Origin: Gymnorhina tibicen
Lineage: Eukaryota > Chordata > Aves > Passeriformes > Artamidae
Length of the DNA stretch: 64,000 bases
NCBI GenBank assembly: GCA_013399875.1
Contig: VXAZ01001670.1
Location: 248,001-312,000 of the forward strand
Reading direction: 5' to 3'
The position numbers and the translations under genes are program-made. How positions within the stretch are numbered: the first letter of the stretch is position 1; each line of letters starts with the position of its first letter. A model generated the notes under the pieces. The model was not told the DNA's origin, did not search any database, and saw nothing but the letters and a program-made list of their open reading frames with translations. Below, piece by piece: positions 10,880-24,729 of this stretch.

Positions 10880-13050
10880 AAGCTATGCTAGGATATACTT
10901 TTCACCCTATGACCTATTTGAATCCACTCAAAACACCAGACTCCATCCCTTTTTCTGACTCTAACTCTCCAAAGCATACCTGAAATCAGTGGCATTTATT
11001 TTTCTGCCTAGTGGCAGAAAATGCTACCACTACTAGCATGAAGACAGAGACTGCTTTCTCCTATACTGCAAAAGGATTAAAAGTTCAAGGAGATATTACT
11101 AGTTGGTTCTTTCCTAAAAGTGTATCCCAAATACTATATGTCCTAGAGGGGTCCTTAGCTTCCTCTGAATTCCTTAATGACACATATGATGTCTGCATTT
11201 TTCTTGTATAAAGACCATTGCCTTTATATCAGAGTCCTTCCAAGAAGGAACTTGGGACCCCAGCAAAACAACCTGTTTTGTTTGGTGTTTCAAAAGAAAA
11301 CAAAATTACATATAAAGCTCTGGACCCTGCCTAAGAATCTCTCCAGGGGGTGGGAAAATCAGGCTGTAAGCACTGCACAAACCTTAGCTTTCCATCAGCA
11401 AGATCATTCCATAAGCCATCATAAAGGTCATGCTACCACCAATCAGTTGAAGTGGGAGCTACCTTGAGATTGAGTTTCTGGGAATAATGGGGATATCCTC
11501 CCTGTAGATGTGGCCAGGGGTACTTTTGTGTAGATACGATAACAAACAGGTAGGATCTTTTGGTACTTACTAACATGAGGAACAATAGCACCTCTAAAGC
11601 CACAGATAGATCAGTATAAGTTCTGGGGAATATTAAATAAGTATAAACCCCACAAAAATTAAATACCCCAGATTGGTTTTAGTTGTATTACTGAAAAGTG
11701 TCCAGTTCTGAGAGGAGTTACATAAGAGTTCGTGCTTCAGAAGTGATGAGGTTGCAGTGACTAACAGCACAGTGCAGCTGTAGCTGGAATGTACTATGCC
11801 TATGCTGGGAGACTATACTGGACCTATCTCCTACATCCCTTTGGTAAACATGTTAGGAAGGGAAGAGGTCAAACCACAGAAGAGGAAACCTGGTCAGGGT
11901 TATCTCAGGGACAGAACATGCAGGTTACAGGAAGCAAAATGTTGGTCTACATAGGAAAATTTGGGGATTCATTTGTGGATCAGAAAAAATTGGTTAGGAA
12001 TAGGAAACAAAATTACAGAAGTGAGGCCTTTTCAGACCTCAGTGGAGATTTTTGTTTGGCAAGGTTACAAGGCTAGTGTCCCTGGACATCACTCCCCAAC
12101 CAGGATTCTGAGCCTCTGGTTTAATTGTACTTAGGGAGTTTCACAAAGAGGCATTTAAGCTTTGAATTTTAATCAGTATTTGTCATGACTTGCAGCTGGA
12201 TTTTCAGAGTAGTGAAATATCCCCCTTCAGCACATTAGAATTGAGTGCCTTCTCTTTGATGCAAAACAGACTGTAAGGCATGAGTCTGGTTGCCAACTGT
12301 GCAGTCTATGTCAGGCCTCTCCAGAAAATACTTATGCTCTATTTGATGATAAATGCCTAAATCATTGTATGAGGGTCTGGAAAAGCCTTTTACTGCCTGA
12401 AAGATCAAAAGAGCTAAAGAACCACAACTGGAGCCAGAGACACTTAAAGAGATGACAAGATTTTGTAAAGAAAATCTTGATGTTAGACTTACAAGAGGAT
12501 TTGAAGGGTGCTAAGCAATTTTTTATGTGGTCAATACAGAGGTGCTTGAATAGAAGCAGAGTTCTTTGGAAAATCTGGGTCCAGCAATTTCTGTTGAGGC
12601 TGGGAAAACCTTCTCTGGTCTTTAAAAAAATTCTAGCTGTTAATAGTCAAAACTAGATGTCCTAATTTGAAAATTGGATACTAAATGCTTCCACATGAAG
12701 CTACAAGATGCTATTTTATTACTGAACATTTAGCAAATTATTCCTCAGAAAAACAAAGACTAAAAAGCATAACTAGTGCAGCTTTTTTTTTTAATATTCA
12801 AAAACTTAAAGTAGATCAAAGGACTGGGAGTATAAACATCTGTATTATCAAAGCTTACAATTTCCTTGCTTGAAGGATTGAGCTGATAGCCAGTGTTTTC
12901 AAATGAAAAAATACATATATCAACAGGGAACCAATTATACAAAAAGCCCCTTGTTCAGTGGCTTTAATGATAAAGTTTTATTGTACTATTTTTTGTTTTC
13001 AAGTTGCATTTTAAAGGGAAAATAAAAAAAAGTGAAGGTAATGCACATTT
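10880..13050. other. Intronic stretch without recognised features
   Basis: Mixed-composition intron sequence; small chance open frames only. No repeat family recognised. Confidence 0.55.
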
Positions 13051-13053
13051 CTC

Positions 13054-13080
13054 TGTGTATGTGTATGTGTGTGTGTGTGT
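13054..13080. repeat. (TG)n microsatellite
   Basis: TG dinucleotides with two TATG interruptions at the left end, followed by an uninterrupted run. Confidence 0.9.
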
Positions 13081-13195
13081 ATTAAAGAGCAATATGAAAG
13101 ATGGATGGTAAACTAGGTAGGATCTATGGCTGCACTACTGTACCCAGGTTCATGCTCACCTCTGGAACTTCCATGTCTTTTATGACTCTAATGAA

Positions 13196-13490
13196 AGAAT
13201 CATAGAATTACAGAATCACAGAATATGCTGAGTTGAAAGGAACCCACTAAGATTATCAGAGTCCAATTCATGGCCCTGCACAGCCCCATTCCCAAGATGA
13301 GTCCCATGTACCCGAGAGTATTGTAAAAACACTTCTTGAACTCTGTCAGGTTTGGTGCTGTGACCACTTCCCGGGGGAGCCTGTTCCAGTGCCCAACAAC
13401 CCTCCGGGTGAAGAACCTTTTTCTAATATCCAACCTAAACCTCCCCTGACACAACTTCATGTCTTTGTGCTCCGTTAAAGCTGACAGTTT
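13196..13490 (-). mobile_element. CR1 LINE 3' fragment
   Basis: The left end reads CATAGAATTACAGAATCACA, the complement of the CR1 3' tail. The minus strand then gives the typical CR1 3' region: TCCTTTCAACTC, the CCCGGGAAGTGGT stretch, GGTTTAGGTTGGATATTAGA, and AAGTTGTGTCAGGGG at the far end. It is a 5'-truncated, non-coding copy. The 86-codon open frame across it is a relic of the element, not a host gene. Confidence 0.92.
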
Positions 13491-13555
13491 CTCTCTTCCC
13501 TAACACACTGAATCCCACATTATTTGAGTTCTGTCCACTGCAACAAAACTCTGGT

Positions 13556-13596
13556 TCTTCCTGCTTGTACTAGCTCCTTCCTGCTTGTACTAGTTC
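13556..13596. repeat. Two-copy 20-bp tandem repeat
   Basis: CTGCTTGTACTAG occurs at 13561 and 13581 with matching flanks, period 20. Confidence 0.8.
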
Positions 13597-13609
13597 ATTC
13601 TTGCATGCT

Positions 13610-14770
13610 TTTAACCTTTCTTAGTGTTTTTCAGACATCCAGCCAAATGAATGTTTAGCATACCACAAATAAAAAATAGCTTATAGATTAATAGGACTAA
13701 ATACTAAGTTTCAAAGTGAACCTCTTCCCTACACCCAACTCAGAATAAAAATCTGTTCCTGTGATTCCCATCAGCTATCTGCACTAATTTAAACTGTAAG
13801 AGAAGTGTATTGGATTAGCTGGTCCACTACAAAACACAGAGATAGGAAGAGCCTACGAATATAAATTAGTTATATCACTTCCCTTGCACCAGCTGGTTGT
13901 ACTGGTAAAAAGCTCTCTCATTCTAAGCCCACGGGCACATCTGAAGCTTAGAAATAACAAAGCAATCCATAGTAAGAATGTCGTTATGAGAATGACTGAC
14001 AAAGTCCCACATGCTGTTCTGCTTGGGTTTGTGTGTAAGAGTTAATTAGTGGGGCTTCTTGATAGCAATGAGCTAAAAAAACTATCATCAGAAATGAAAG
14101 CACATTTATAGCTCTGAGAGCTAAGGAAATCATAGAGCTAAACTGCCACAGCAGTAAAGAATTTTTCAGGTGTTTGCAATAAGCTTATTATCTTTCCACA
14201 GTACTCCAAGTGAAAGAGTATTTGATGCTTCCAGTGCTAAGCGGCACAACCAGTATCACTGGCCTGAAAGCATTCTTCCCATGCATCTCTACTCAACTCT
14301 CTTTCTCCGGGGAGAAAGATCTGATGTGTTTTTTTGAAAGACTGAAGATTGATATTTATAGTCAGCCCAGCTAAGGCTTTTTTTTTAATGTAAAACCAAA
14401 CTTATTTAATCCTAAAATTCAGTTACATGGAAAGAAGTCTTTCTGAAGGGATTCAAAACCAGATTCTCATACCGCCAAACGCAGCAGCAGAGTGTCATCC
14501 AGTATTTGAGTGGGAGCAGGAATAGTTTACTGTCTTTGGTCTAAACACACGTAGCAAAAGTTTTCTACATATTAATGGAATACGAAAATGTACATAATTT
14601 TCTGCTAATCCACAAACATAGAGCAGCAAGGCTATGTTAGTCTGTTGTCCTTTCTTCAGTATACAGATATGAAGCAGACAGGCGAAAATACATGTCATCA
14701 GGCTGTCCAAATGCTAGCAAATACTTCATGGCTTCTGCATATCTTATTGGTAGTAGTATCCTAAGAAGTC
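13610..14770. other. Intronic stretch without recognised features
   Basis: AT-rich unique-looking sequence between two CR1 fragments. Nothing recognised. Confidence 0.55.
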
Positions 14771-14777
14771 ATATGCT

Positions 14778-15280
14778 GTTGGACAGGTTGGATTGATGGG
14801 CTGAGATCAAATGTACGAGGTTCAACAAGGCCAAGTGCTGGGTTCTGCACTTAGGTCACAACAACCCCAGGCAGCGCTACAGGATGGAACATGGCTGGAA
14901 AGCAGCAGAAAAGGACCTGGGGGCTGCTGGTCAACAGCTGCTGAACATGAGCCAGGGTGTGCCCAGGTGGCCAAGAAGACAAATAGCATCCTGGCTTGTA
15001 TTAGAAATAGTGTGGAAAGCAGGACCAGGGCAGTGATTGTCTCCCTGTGCTGGTGAGGCCACACCTTGAGTCCTGTGTTCAATTTTGGGCCCCTCACTGC
15101 AAGAAAGACACTGAGGTGCTGGAACATATCCTGAGAACAGCAACAAAGCTGGCGAAGGGTCTGGAAGGTCCTATGAGGAGTGGCTGAGGGAGCTGAGATT
15201 GTTAAGCCTGGAGATAAGGGGGCTAAAGTGAGAGTTTATCATTCTCTACAACTACCTGAAAGGAGGTTGTGTACTTCAGA
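14778..15280 (+). mobile_element. CR1 LINE fragment, reverse-transcriptase end region, 3'-truncated
   Basis: Plus strand carries the CR1 ORF2 3' part in order: TGAGGTTCAACAAGGCCAAG-like start, CACAACAACCCCAGGCAGCG, GAAAAGGACCTGGGGGCTGC, CAGGTGGCCAAGAAG, TTTTGGGCCCCTCACTGCAA, and CTACAACTACCTGAAAGGAG. The conceptual frame is broken by indels and stops. It ends abruptly at about 15280 without the 3' tail, so it is truncated on both sides. Confidence 0.93.
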
Positions 15281-15289
15281 AGTAGACAG

Positions 15290-17560
15290 AGCCCTTTTTC
15301 AGTGCAATATTTTTAATCCCTTGCATACTAGGCTACATTTGCCATTTCTGTTGAAAGATCCTACAAAGTAATCTAATTAATCCCTAAAACAGCATAAGCA
15401 CGTTACATTTTCAAAGTCTGCAGCTAATCCAGCCGCAAGTAACTCAGTGGATGGAACTTCCTCCCTTGCTTTGCAAGAGGAGAACCCAAAGCGTAGTAGA
15501 ATCACTGGTAAAAGGTTTCTCTTGCAATGAATTTATTTTCTGAGGCAAAATTAGTGATTCTAGTTCTGCCCTCAATAACACCTCTTCTTTTAGTATTTCC
15601 TATTCCTCTAACAGACATAAATCAGTGCTGGGAAGAACCTACATTTGCAGCTTGTATCCAGAGATAGCTATTGTGCTTTTTATCTTGGAGTTGTAAACAA
15701 AATAAAGCAAAGAAAAACCACACAAAGAAAAGTGTTGTCCACTTCTTGGATGGCTAAATAATCCAGGATCATCCCAGGCACTACTTATGTCTCTGGAAGA
15801 CATTCAAGATCTAAAGCAGTTCACTATTGAAGTCTCCACTGATGCAGCTACACCTTATTCTTGAGCATATATGGGAATCAGTACAACCATAGACCTTTAA
15901 CAGTGTACACACTGTACCAAGGACAGTGTTTGACAAGCTCTAGAAAAGAACAGGGGTGTTAACGTGTAAGTCAGACTACACAAACATGGTGATGGATTCC
16001 AACTAACAACAACACACAATTTCCTTGGTAATTATATCAAGCTAAATAGTGCAATTACTGAGAAGAAATAATGAACCATGTCTTTTCAGCATTGTGAACA
16101 TCAGTTCCTTGTAAAATGTAGAGTGAAGACAATTTACAGTGTGATGGTTGGGAAGAGGCTTATTCCAGTAGGCTTTGAACAAGATTCATTTACATGTGCC
16201 TTCACACCTAAACTTATTTATTTTATTAATCACAGGGCATGATCGGGATTCCTACAGGGCATGTTTTCTTCTACTGAGTTTGAGCAATTTTAAGTTTCCT
16301 CCTAGAGTAATTGGAGTGTAAGAGTTAAGAACTGAAGTGACCTATTCAAGCACATGTTAAAAAACTGCAATTAATTGGGGATTCATAAACTCGTCTTCCA
16401 AATGATGGAAGCAGTACAGCCCTGGTGATAGTGTTATTTTCCTCATGTTACAAGAAGTCTTTCGAAATCCAGAACTGAGTCCTAGGACTATGGGACTTCA
16501 GTCTTCTCTTCAGCCAAGAATAAAGCAAAATAGTCCTCAGAATTAATACAAGGACTGCCTCACAGCCATCCTAAATGGCTAGGCCAAGTTCCCCATCAGT
16601 AAAATGAGCTGATGTAGGATACGCTAAGGCTTTAATACCCAGTAACCTGTAGAGGAAAAGTGCTACATAAGAAATTGTTACTGATGAGAAGTTCCATACC
16701 AAGTAGACTGCTGACAGGTTCTACAAAATTACCACGGGGAAGTGGTGGGAAACCCTAGGTAGAAACCCTGATAATCTGCAAACATAAATAAATACAGTCC
16801 CAACTTTTCCTCTGGAAAGGAAAAATGGAGTGCCAAGCTTTTGAGCAGTATGTTAGGTGGTGTTCTCTCACACCAGTTCAGACAACGTGAGATGCTCTTT
16901 CCTTTTGATTGTAATAATGTTTAAAAGCACTAGAATCCCCTTGAGATCTCAAGCAGAGGTGTTTGGAGACAGAATGGCAAATGCCTGTTAATCCATGCTT
17001 TGACGTCAATTCTCCTACTAGGCAGCACTTGTAACTGCCTCAGACATACAATAGAGCTAACTAACATGAGCTATCTACCTCTGAAGCACTGCAGGGGGAA
17101 CCCTTTGTATAGGAGCTCTCAACATGTGAGCTAGTTCTGTCTATCATCTGGAAAAGACAAGAGGGGATAGTGCTGTGACTCAGGCATTTGGGGATGGATT
17201 TTTGGCAGGACTTCTTGTTTGTTTGTTTTTACAGGCAAGTTTAATACTAGCCATGAAGTGCAGAAGCATAAAGAGAGGGTGCTGGTTTTGCAAATTTCCT
17301 TTTGAAAGTTCAGGATTAAAGCAATGAAAGGCTGCTGCAGGCAAGTTTGAATCCTCTTTTTCAACATCGGAATGACTGGAATAAATTCTACTGTGATTCA
17401 GAAGCCAACGCTTTAAGCTGTTTATCAGAGGTTGCATTACAGCAAGAAAGTGGCTGAGAAGGTTATTTGCTCTGTTTTCATAAAAGATTGGATTAGAAGA
17501 GAAACAGATCTCATTCCAAAAGTTAACTTACTTTAATATTGATGATATTAATATCTGAGG
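15290..17560. other. Intronic stretch without recognised features
   Basis: Unique-looking intron sequence. Short open frames only, none recognised. Confidence 0.55.
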
Positions 17561-17574
17561 CCCCCAACATAAGA

Positions 17575-18031
17575 AGGACCTGTTGAAGCAAGTCCAGGGG
17601 ATGGCCATGGAGTGAGGGCTGGAGCTTGTCTCCTGTGAAGGCAGGCTGAAAGAGTTGGGGCTGTTCAGCCTGCAGAAGAGAAGGCTCCAGGGAATCCTTA
17701 TGGCACCTCTTTCCAGTACCTAAAGGGGACCTACAAGAAAGCCGAACGAGGACTTTTTATAAGGTTGTGTAGTGATAGGGCAAGGGCTTCAAAATGAAAC
17801 AAGGTATATTTAGATATTAGGAAGAAATTCTTTACTGTGAGGGTGGTGAGACACTAGAACAGGTTTCTCAGAGAAGCTCTGGATTCCCCATCCCTGGAAG
17901 TGTTCAGGGCCAAGGTGGATGGAGCCCTTGGCAACTGGGTCTAGTGGAAGGTGTCCCTGCCCATGGTGAGGGGGTTGGAACTAGATGATATTTGAGGTCC
18001 CTCCCAACCCAAACAATTCTATGATTCTATA
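17575..18031 (+). mobile_element. CR1 LINE 3' fragment with intact tail
   Basis: Plus strand shows the CR1 3' landmarks: GTTCAGCCTGCAGAAGAGAAGG, then TTAGGAAGAAATTCTTTACTG, CATCCCTGGAAGTGTTCAGG, GGTTGGAACTAGATGATATT and the tail ATTCTATGATTCTAT. It is 5'-truncated and contains no intact frame. Confidence 0.93.
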
Positions 18032-18039
18032 TTATGATA

Positions 18040-21000
18040 ATTGTATCTATTTCAGAACCACAAGTAAAGTCCATGAATAAAGCTGAGGAGATGGACATCA
18101 GAATTCTTCAGGTCCATACAGATTTTTTAAACAAAAATGCAGGATGACTGCCTTTTGCTATTGATTAATTCTGTTTACCTCATTTGTAAGCTGGGAGGCC
18201 TTGGCATTCTTTCTCCCTTATCTTCAGACCATGATAAGATAATGTATATCCCACTATCCCAAAAGTTTAATTGTTTTCTTTGTTAGAGAAGCTAGAGCAC
18301 TACCTTTCAAAATGGGGGGGGGTATGTGGAGGTATGGTGTGTATTTTGTTTTTTCTTTAAACCAGCAGTTAATATTCATAGACCAGAGCAGGTCAGATTG
18401 CCGTGGAATCACTATTTAAAGGGATATATTGTCATACATTTGAATATATTTTCTATATTATTGCTTACTGTATTACCTGAAGTATTTACATTTAAATTTC
18501 GGGGTCATTGTTGGAAATCAACTGAAAAATGACTGCATAGCTATTAACCATCATGTCTGAGCTGCATGGTTTAGTAATTCTCAGGAGCATAACAATCATG
18601 AATACCTGTGAAATGAAAGTTAACTGCAGATCAAGTCTAATAGGATGGAAAGTTAATTAAAAGAAGCTAAAAAAATCTTATCATATTAGGCTTTCCTCTG
18701 CTATGAAGTAAGACGTTATATGGTTAGATTTTAATAGGAAAGTCTATTACTTTCTCATAGACTCTAATTTCCTTTATCTGTATGAGCCACAAAATTTTCC
18801 CATGCAGAATTATTTTTCTGATGAATTAATTATTTCTGTTCATATTCTTATTCTAATTGATGGTCTTAAACACAATCAAAAAAGAGACGGAGCTGGAAGT
18901 ATGTTAATAGAACAAACACTTTATTTGGGCAATTCTGCTATTGGCAAACTTTCAGCTTTGAACTTTGTGAATAAAACAAAAAGGTGTTCAAATTCTAACC
19001 TTATTGCCCTGTGATTTACTGCCTTATTAGGGTATTAATGAACAGCACTGTTTTGAAGTTAGAAGAAACTTTTCACCTTCAAAAGACTCATTATAGACAC
19101 TTGAGCCTGTCTAGGTCCTTGCTTGCCTTTTGCAAAGGACATTAAATGAGAACAGACACATGGACCAACATCATACTGAAGAAGAACTGACAGATTTTCT
19201 TGTTATTTCCAGTGCCTAAACAATTCTTGCTAGTCTTTACTGGTAAATTTAAGTGTTTAATGCAAAGTGGCTTCTTTTCACAACCTTCCATAGCACTGAA
19301 TTATTCATCAAAATGGAAGCATGCCAGAAGCCAAATTATAAGTTGCCATTTCTGTCTTATAGCTCCATCACAATTCCTTATTACTGTCTTATTTCATTGT
19401 CTGGTAATTTAGTAGTGGTAACCTCAGCTGAAAAATACTGAGAAAGGGAAGCAAGTGGCAATTCAAACATATAACTACAAAGAGGAGAATTCAGCACAGG
19501 AGCACTAAGCTTTGAGATAAGATGACAGCTGTATGTGCTCTGTCTTCATAGGTAGGGAGGCATAACATGGAGTTGGCTGGAAAAAACACTTCATTTCTGC
19601 TCTTTCCTCGGCTTCACCTTTCTTAGAAAAATACATTCCACTTCAAAAACTCTACCATGGTGTTTCCTGCTTATTATGTCTCAGTGGATGATTTTCCAAC
19701 TTGAAAAATATCTACTTCCAACTCTAAAGATATTCTTCATACCAACTTGCTGCCAACCCAAGTTAGGGATCCAAGAGATGAGTTCAGGTCTCCTATCATT
19801 ACCACTCATAAGGAAAGACTGTAGGTTAACATATGCACTTGGCAACCTTGTAGCTACCCTGTTGCCTTCAGTGATCTTACAGAAATATGACTGACTGAAC
19901 TTTCAAATTGAACGTAGATAAATTACTCCACATGAGAAGTGAGAAAGAGATTGGAAACCATTCCCTAACCCAGCACTGCAAGGGCTCTACAGGGACCATC
20001 AGGACACAAAACCATTAAAAGCCAGTGGACTGGTCTCTAAAACGAAATACACAGATCAGTGAAGAGGAGGAAACACTTTCTGTTTGCCCATCTACGGCAT
20101 TCAGGTATAGCTATGGGTGAAAATATTCCTTTTGCTTAAACAAATACGGATTTTCAGGATGAAAAAAAAAATCTATTTAGAAACATTTCCTCTCCTTTAT
20201 TAATCCAGTTCTTCTTTTAGGCTCAGCAATAATTTATCCTCCTTCCACCTCTGCAACTGTTGCATGCCCTACAAATAATTTTCTTCCTGCATTGCTCCAT
20301 GTTCCTCTAAACTAAAGCTTGTTAGTGAGTCACCTAAGGAAGCATCCTTTTAACCTCTCTGATTATGATGTTTATGAAAAGCAGAAAATAGCACTCATTA
20401 CTCTTACTAAAGGTCTGAAAAGCTTCAATTTAATACCTGCAAAATGCATTTCAAGTCTGAGATAAACAATGCCACTGAAGCAGTAACTGCATTTCTGGTC
20501 AAACACCTTACCTGACATATAGGACTGGGTGCTCTGTTAGATAAGACCAAGAAGATCCATAATACTATCAAGTGCAGAAATAAAAATGGAAGTTGCAATG
20601 GATTACTTTAAAGACAGAAAAAAAGCAAAAGGAGGGTTTATCTCTGCTCCCTTCAAGAATATTAATGTGCAGAATACAGATGCACCAGCTGGGCTCAAAA
20701 AAGTCAGTGAAAGTCAGAAGCTGCCTGATCTCAGAAAACCAACAGGCATTTCTTATGCATTCAAACTGTGTAGAATAAAGTAGAGCATTGTGATGAAATA
20801 CAGTAAAACATGTAGATGATACGCACCTTACAAAAACAAGCTGTTGTATTCGACAGCTGAGCTTTGAAATGCTCCAGCTAAAGTCTCTCCTCTCTGTTGA
20901 ATCATCTGGACTTTTTTTCCAGTCTGTTATTTAAGGTCTAGCTAACTCTATGTAGTGATTTTTTTTTTCACATATAACTATACAAATTTAGCCCTAATAC

Positions 21001-21735
21001 TATAAACTGCTAAATATTTTCTACTTTCGTTAATCCCAAGTCATTCAACATCTCATCAGGCTGCCAGTTTTTCCAGCCACATGGTTAATGTAATTAGCAA
21101 ATATGCATGCACATGCATACATACAGAAATCTACACTTTAAATTTTTTTTTTTTTTAAACTATGAAAGTATTTAATTTGCATCCAAATTCCAAATGACTA
21201 TGGAGATCCAAGTGTTGACTGCTTCCTTTTTCAAAAGAAAAATCAATATCCTGTTCACAAATGCTGTGGACGAAAGCTTTGGAAGAGAGTTATAAAACAA
21301 GTGAGGAATGCAGCGGAAAAGTTCTGCTTTTGGTAATTTAAGCCTATTACTAAATGTAGTCTCCCAGGAAGTCCTTGCACATACAATTTTTTTTTTATAT
21401 ATATAAGCTATGAATTACCTAATTCACCCTTTCTCATCTAATATTCAGCTCTGGCCAACAATCCTACTTTTGAAACTTAAAAGCAGGATTTGCTACTCAC
21501 CTGCGGCAGTTTTACACTGATAATGCTTATATGCATTATTGCTAACTTACATTAACAGTAAATGAGAAGTACAGCACATGCATAATTTCTTACAGTGGAA
21601 TCAGAGAGATCTAAAATATGACATGCAGTCCATCTCCTGGGGACCAGTACAGGATACTACCAGCACTCTGTTTCCACATCTAAGATATTTGCTAGAATAT
21701 CTGAAATCTGTAATCATATTACAGAACTGAACAAT
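18040..21735. other. Intronic stretch without recognised features
   Basis: AT-rich unique sequence with a G9 run near 18314-18322 and poly-T/A runs near 21140 and 21389. No exon or repeat family recognised. Confidence 0.55.
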
Positions 21736-21744
21736 ACTTACAGG

Positions 21745-21835
21745 TTTTTTATATATGTATGTTCACACCCATATATATTTACTATATATTACATACCTAT
21801 AAATATGTTTATACACCCATATATATAGATATATT
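21745..21835. repeat. TA-rich low-complexity tract
   Basis: ATAT-dominated sequence in which CACCCATATATAT occurs twice about 46 bp apart, suggesting an old local duplication. Confidence 0.75.
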
Positions 21836-21839
21836 TTCT

Positions 21840-24330
21840 TTACTTTCTATTTCCAGCACCTTTCTCAGTGCTTCAGTCAGAGACGTAAAGCTCAAATTTA
21901 TTGGATTTTATAAAAGAATTCTGCATTTGCCATCCCTTAATCCTTTCTTGCAAAGAATCTCCTTCCTCTGCACCAGTTCCCTATGCTTATTAAGCTTCCC
22001 AACTATATTCAGAACTCAGGCACTGTATAAGCAGAGGCGTCACTGTAATGGAGCAGAGAGATAACAGTGCCTCTCTACATGGCTTTGTCAGTACTACCCC
22101 TGAAATTATGTGTACAGTTTTATGCATTTCATTACCAGAATAGAACAGCGCAAGACAATACAAAAGAGAAAACCGATAAAGAACTGCTGTTCAACAAGAA
22201 CAACAATCATTGCTCTAAGCTGATGTCTAAAATCTTTAACTTCACTGTAGATAGCTTCATCGTCTTGGTTTGCATTTGCTGAAATCTCCCTTGAATTAGA
22301 AAATTGATGTAATATGACACACTGCAGTAAAATCTGTCATTGCTCTAACAGGGCTAGATCCTCAGAAAAATGACCTCCTGGTGTGTGAATATGTCTGAAG
22401 ATTTAAGAAATCTGTAGGATCAAAATACAACTTTTGTTTAAAAGTGGAGAAGAGATTAACTAAGGTTGGAAACTGAAAGAAGAATTAAGACTCCGAGGTC
22501 TTATTTCAAGTTCTGCCATTCAGACAAACATTAAGGGCCTGGTCTACAAAAGGATTAACTATCTCTTGTCAGTGTAAAAATCTAAAATTTAGATTTTAGA
22601 AGCAAATGCTCAGCTGCTCTAATATCCACAAAGCTCCCCTTAGCTGCTAGAAAAATTATGGCAATATAGCTATGAAATGTTGTTGGGGCTATTGAACACT
22701 CACATATGCAGCCATCCCCAGGATATAACTACTAAAATTCATTTTAAATAAGTATGTGAATGTGCAGCTGGCATCAGAGATTAAATGCCAATAAAATACA
22801 ATAAACAATATTGCTTTTATAGGGATTTTAAGGCAAAAGCAATAGGTATCAGTTGCAATTGATATTCTGAACATCATCAAAAAGCTGGGCCTTCACAAAA
22901 AGTCTGCTGTTACAGTAGTCCAAATGGCTTTGACCTGATTTTCTGCTTAGACTCCTAGTTAATTAGCTTTAATGAAATGTAAGCAAATTTGGTATGGAAA
23001 AAGAAACAAAACTGTTCAAGTTCCTCAGGATACTTTAAACATTTCATGAGAATGTAGTGTTCTTACATGAGGCACACCAAGCCTGGCAGGTCTTAAGAGT
23101 TTCTTAAACTATCTGAATTGGCAGCTTGTGTTTGGACACTTGCCACCTACGAGACAGGCCAACAGAAAACTTGCAGCTTGTCATCAGGAAGGAAAGGTCA
23201 TCTGAGAGGCAAGGGAAAAGAAGTCATCAGGAGAATAAAAAAAATCTTCTAGCTCAAAAGTAAATGAGATACAGATGACTGGAATTCATTTTTCCTATAC
23301 TATCACGTCTTTGTGTTTGCTGTAGAAAGGACTACCAGAACACTCATTCTTCAGCAGAGAACTGTGTAAATACCTTTTCAGAGGAGGCAAGACAGGGAAA
23401 AAACTACTGTACCAGGTTTCCCTGCTCTTCCTGCATGGAGGAAGAATTACTAACAGAGTGAGTTAGACACACAAATGGCTGCTTTCATCTTTCAACAATC
23501 TCGTTATTAGAATAGAGGTGCTGCAGGCACAACATCTGCAGTTTGTTTTACCATCTGTTTCTAAAAATATCATCTTAGTGAAGGAGACTTTTTTTCATGT
23601 CTCTCAAAAGCATTTTTGTTTGCTTTTTCTTTCCAAGGGAAAAGTGATGGATTTGGAAAACAACATATGTGGGAAAGATCACTCAGCTTCAGGGGTGGAC
23701 TTTACCATTGCTATTTAAAATACAATGAAAAGCTGTGAACAACTGAAAATTTTGAAATATACTGGCTCAACTCCTTTGATAAATGTAATCAAAGGTTTCA
23801 GTCTTCTAACATAATTTGTACAAAGCTAGTAACAGATGTTTCCTATGGAGGAAAGCATGGCTGAATGTTCTGGAGAACTTAATGGGGGAGAAAAGAAATT
23901 GAAAAACTGAAAAGAAGTATAAGAAGCTCCCAAGTCATTTACAGGTGAAGTTTAGTAGTCATATTTTCAGAAATGAAAAAAAGGAGACAAATGAAGAGGG
24001 GAGAAAAAAGAAGTCCCCATAAAATACTTCAAAACTTAAGTTTACTTTGTTTCATAATCAGAGATTTTGTTAGAATGCAAGTGTTCTCTTTTTTTAAAGC
24101 ATCAATTTCAAAGTGAAAATGCACTCAAACCCAGCATTTTAGGGGTCAAGGCACCTTTTCTGGTTTTGGATATGACACAGACAGCTCAGAAGAAACTAGA
24201 TGGAGTCCCTACAGCATTTTGACAGCACCAAATCTTCATTTTTTATTAAAAAACTAAGGCATGAGTATCTTCAACTACTTTTCAATCTCTGAATTCCTTT
24301 TGGGCTTATCCGGCATGTTTAAGCATGTGA
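21840..24330. other. Intronic stretch without recognised features
   Basis: Unique-looking intron. Nothing recognised on either strand. Confidence 0.55.
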
Positions 24331-24339
24331 AGTGAGGGG

Positions 24340-24720
24340 TGTGAGAGACCGAAATGTTAAAGGTTAAAGACCGAAACAATTGGCCATTTGCAAAAGCAGC
24401 AGGTGCTTTGCTGAGGCCAGGTTTGCACCCCCACACTGAAGGGGAGGAGGAGATTTTTGGGTGTTTGGTGGCAAAACTTCTGATTTGCGTAAAAACAGCC
24501 CCAGTGCCAAGGAGGGGCTTCCACCAGTGAATTGCATATGATCCACAATGGGAACGCTACCCATCAACCATGGGAATGAGGGCAGATCGGGTAGGATGGC
24601 CAGTTTACTGAACAAAAGAGTACTTTATTTTATTTCAGATACATACGTACTCCCACTGCACTGACTTTCTCTCCAGCTGTCAAACCTTTTTAATCCTCTC
24701 CACAGGTCTCTGAGAGTCCC
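24340..24720 (-). other. Possible LTR-like block (low confidence)
   Basis: A GC-richer island in AT-rich intron. The plus strand begins TGTGAGAGACCGAAA. On the minus strand there is an A/T promoter-like GATTAAAAAGG, then AATAAAATAAA, and the block ends TTTCGGTCTCTCACA. The order TATA-like box, polyadenylation signal and CA end is that of a solo LTR. No clear target-site duplication or TG start was found, and no retroviral genes lie nearby. Confidence 0.22.
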
Positions 24721-24729
24721 CAGTACCCT

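Noticed and set aside
13200..13460. 86-codon minus-strand frame that looks like a conserved protein
   Set aside because: It is translation of the CR1 3' region, not a host gene.
14822..15127. 101-codon minus-strand and 81-codon plus-strand frames
   Set aside because: Both are translations of the degraded CR1 fragment.
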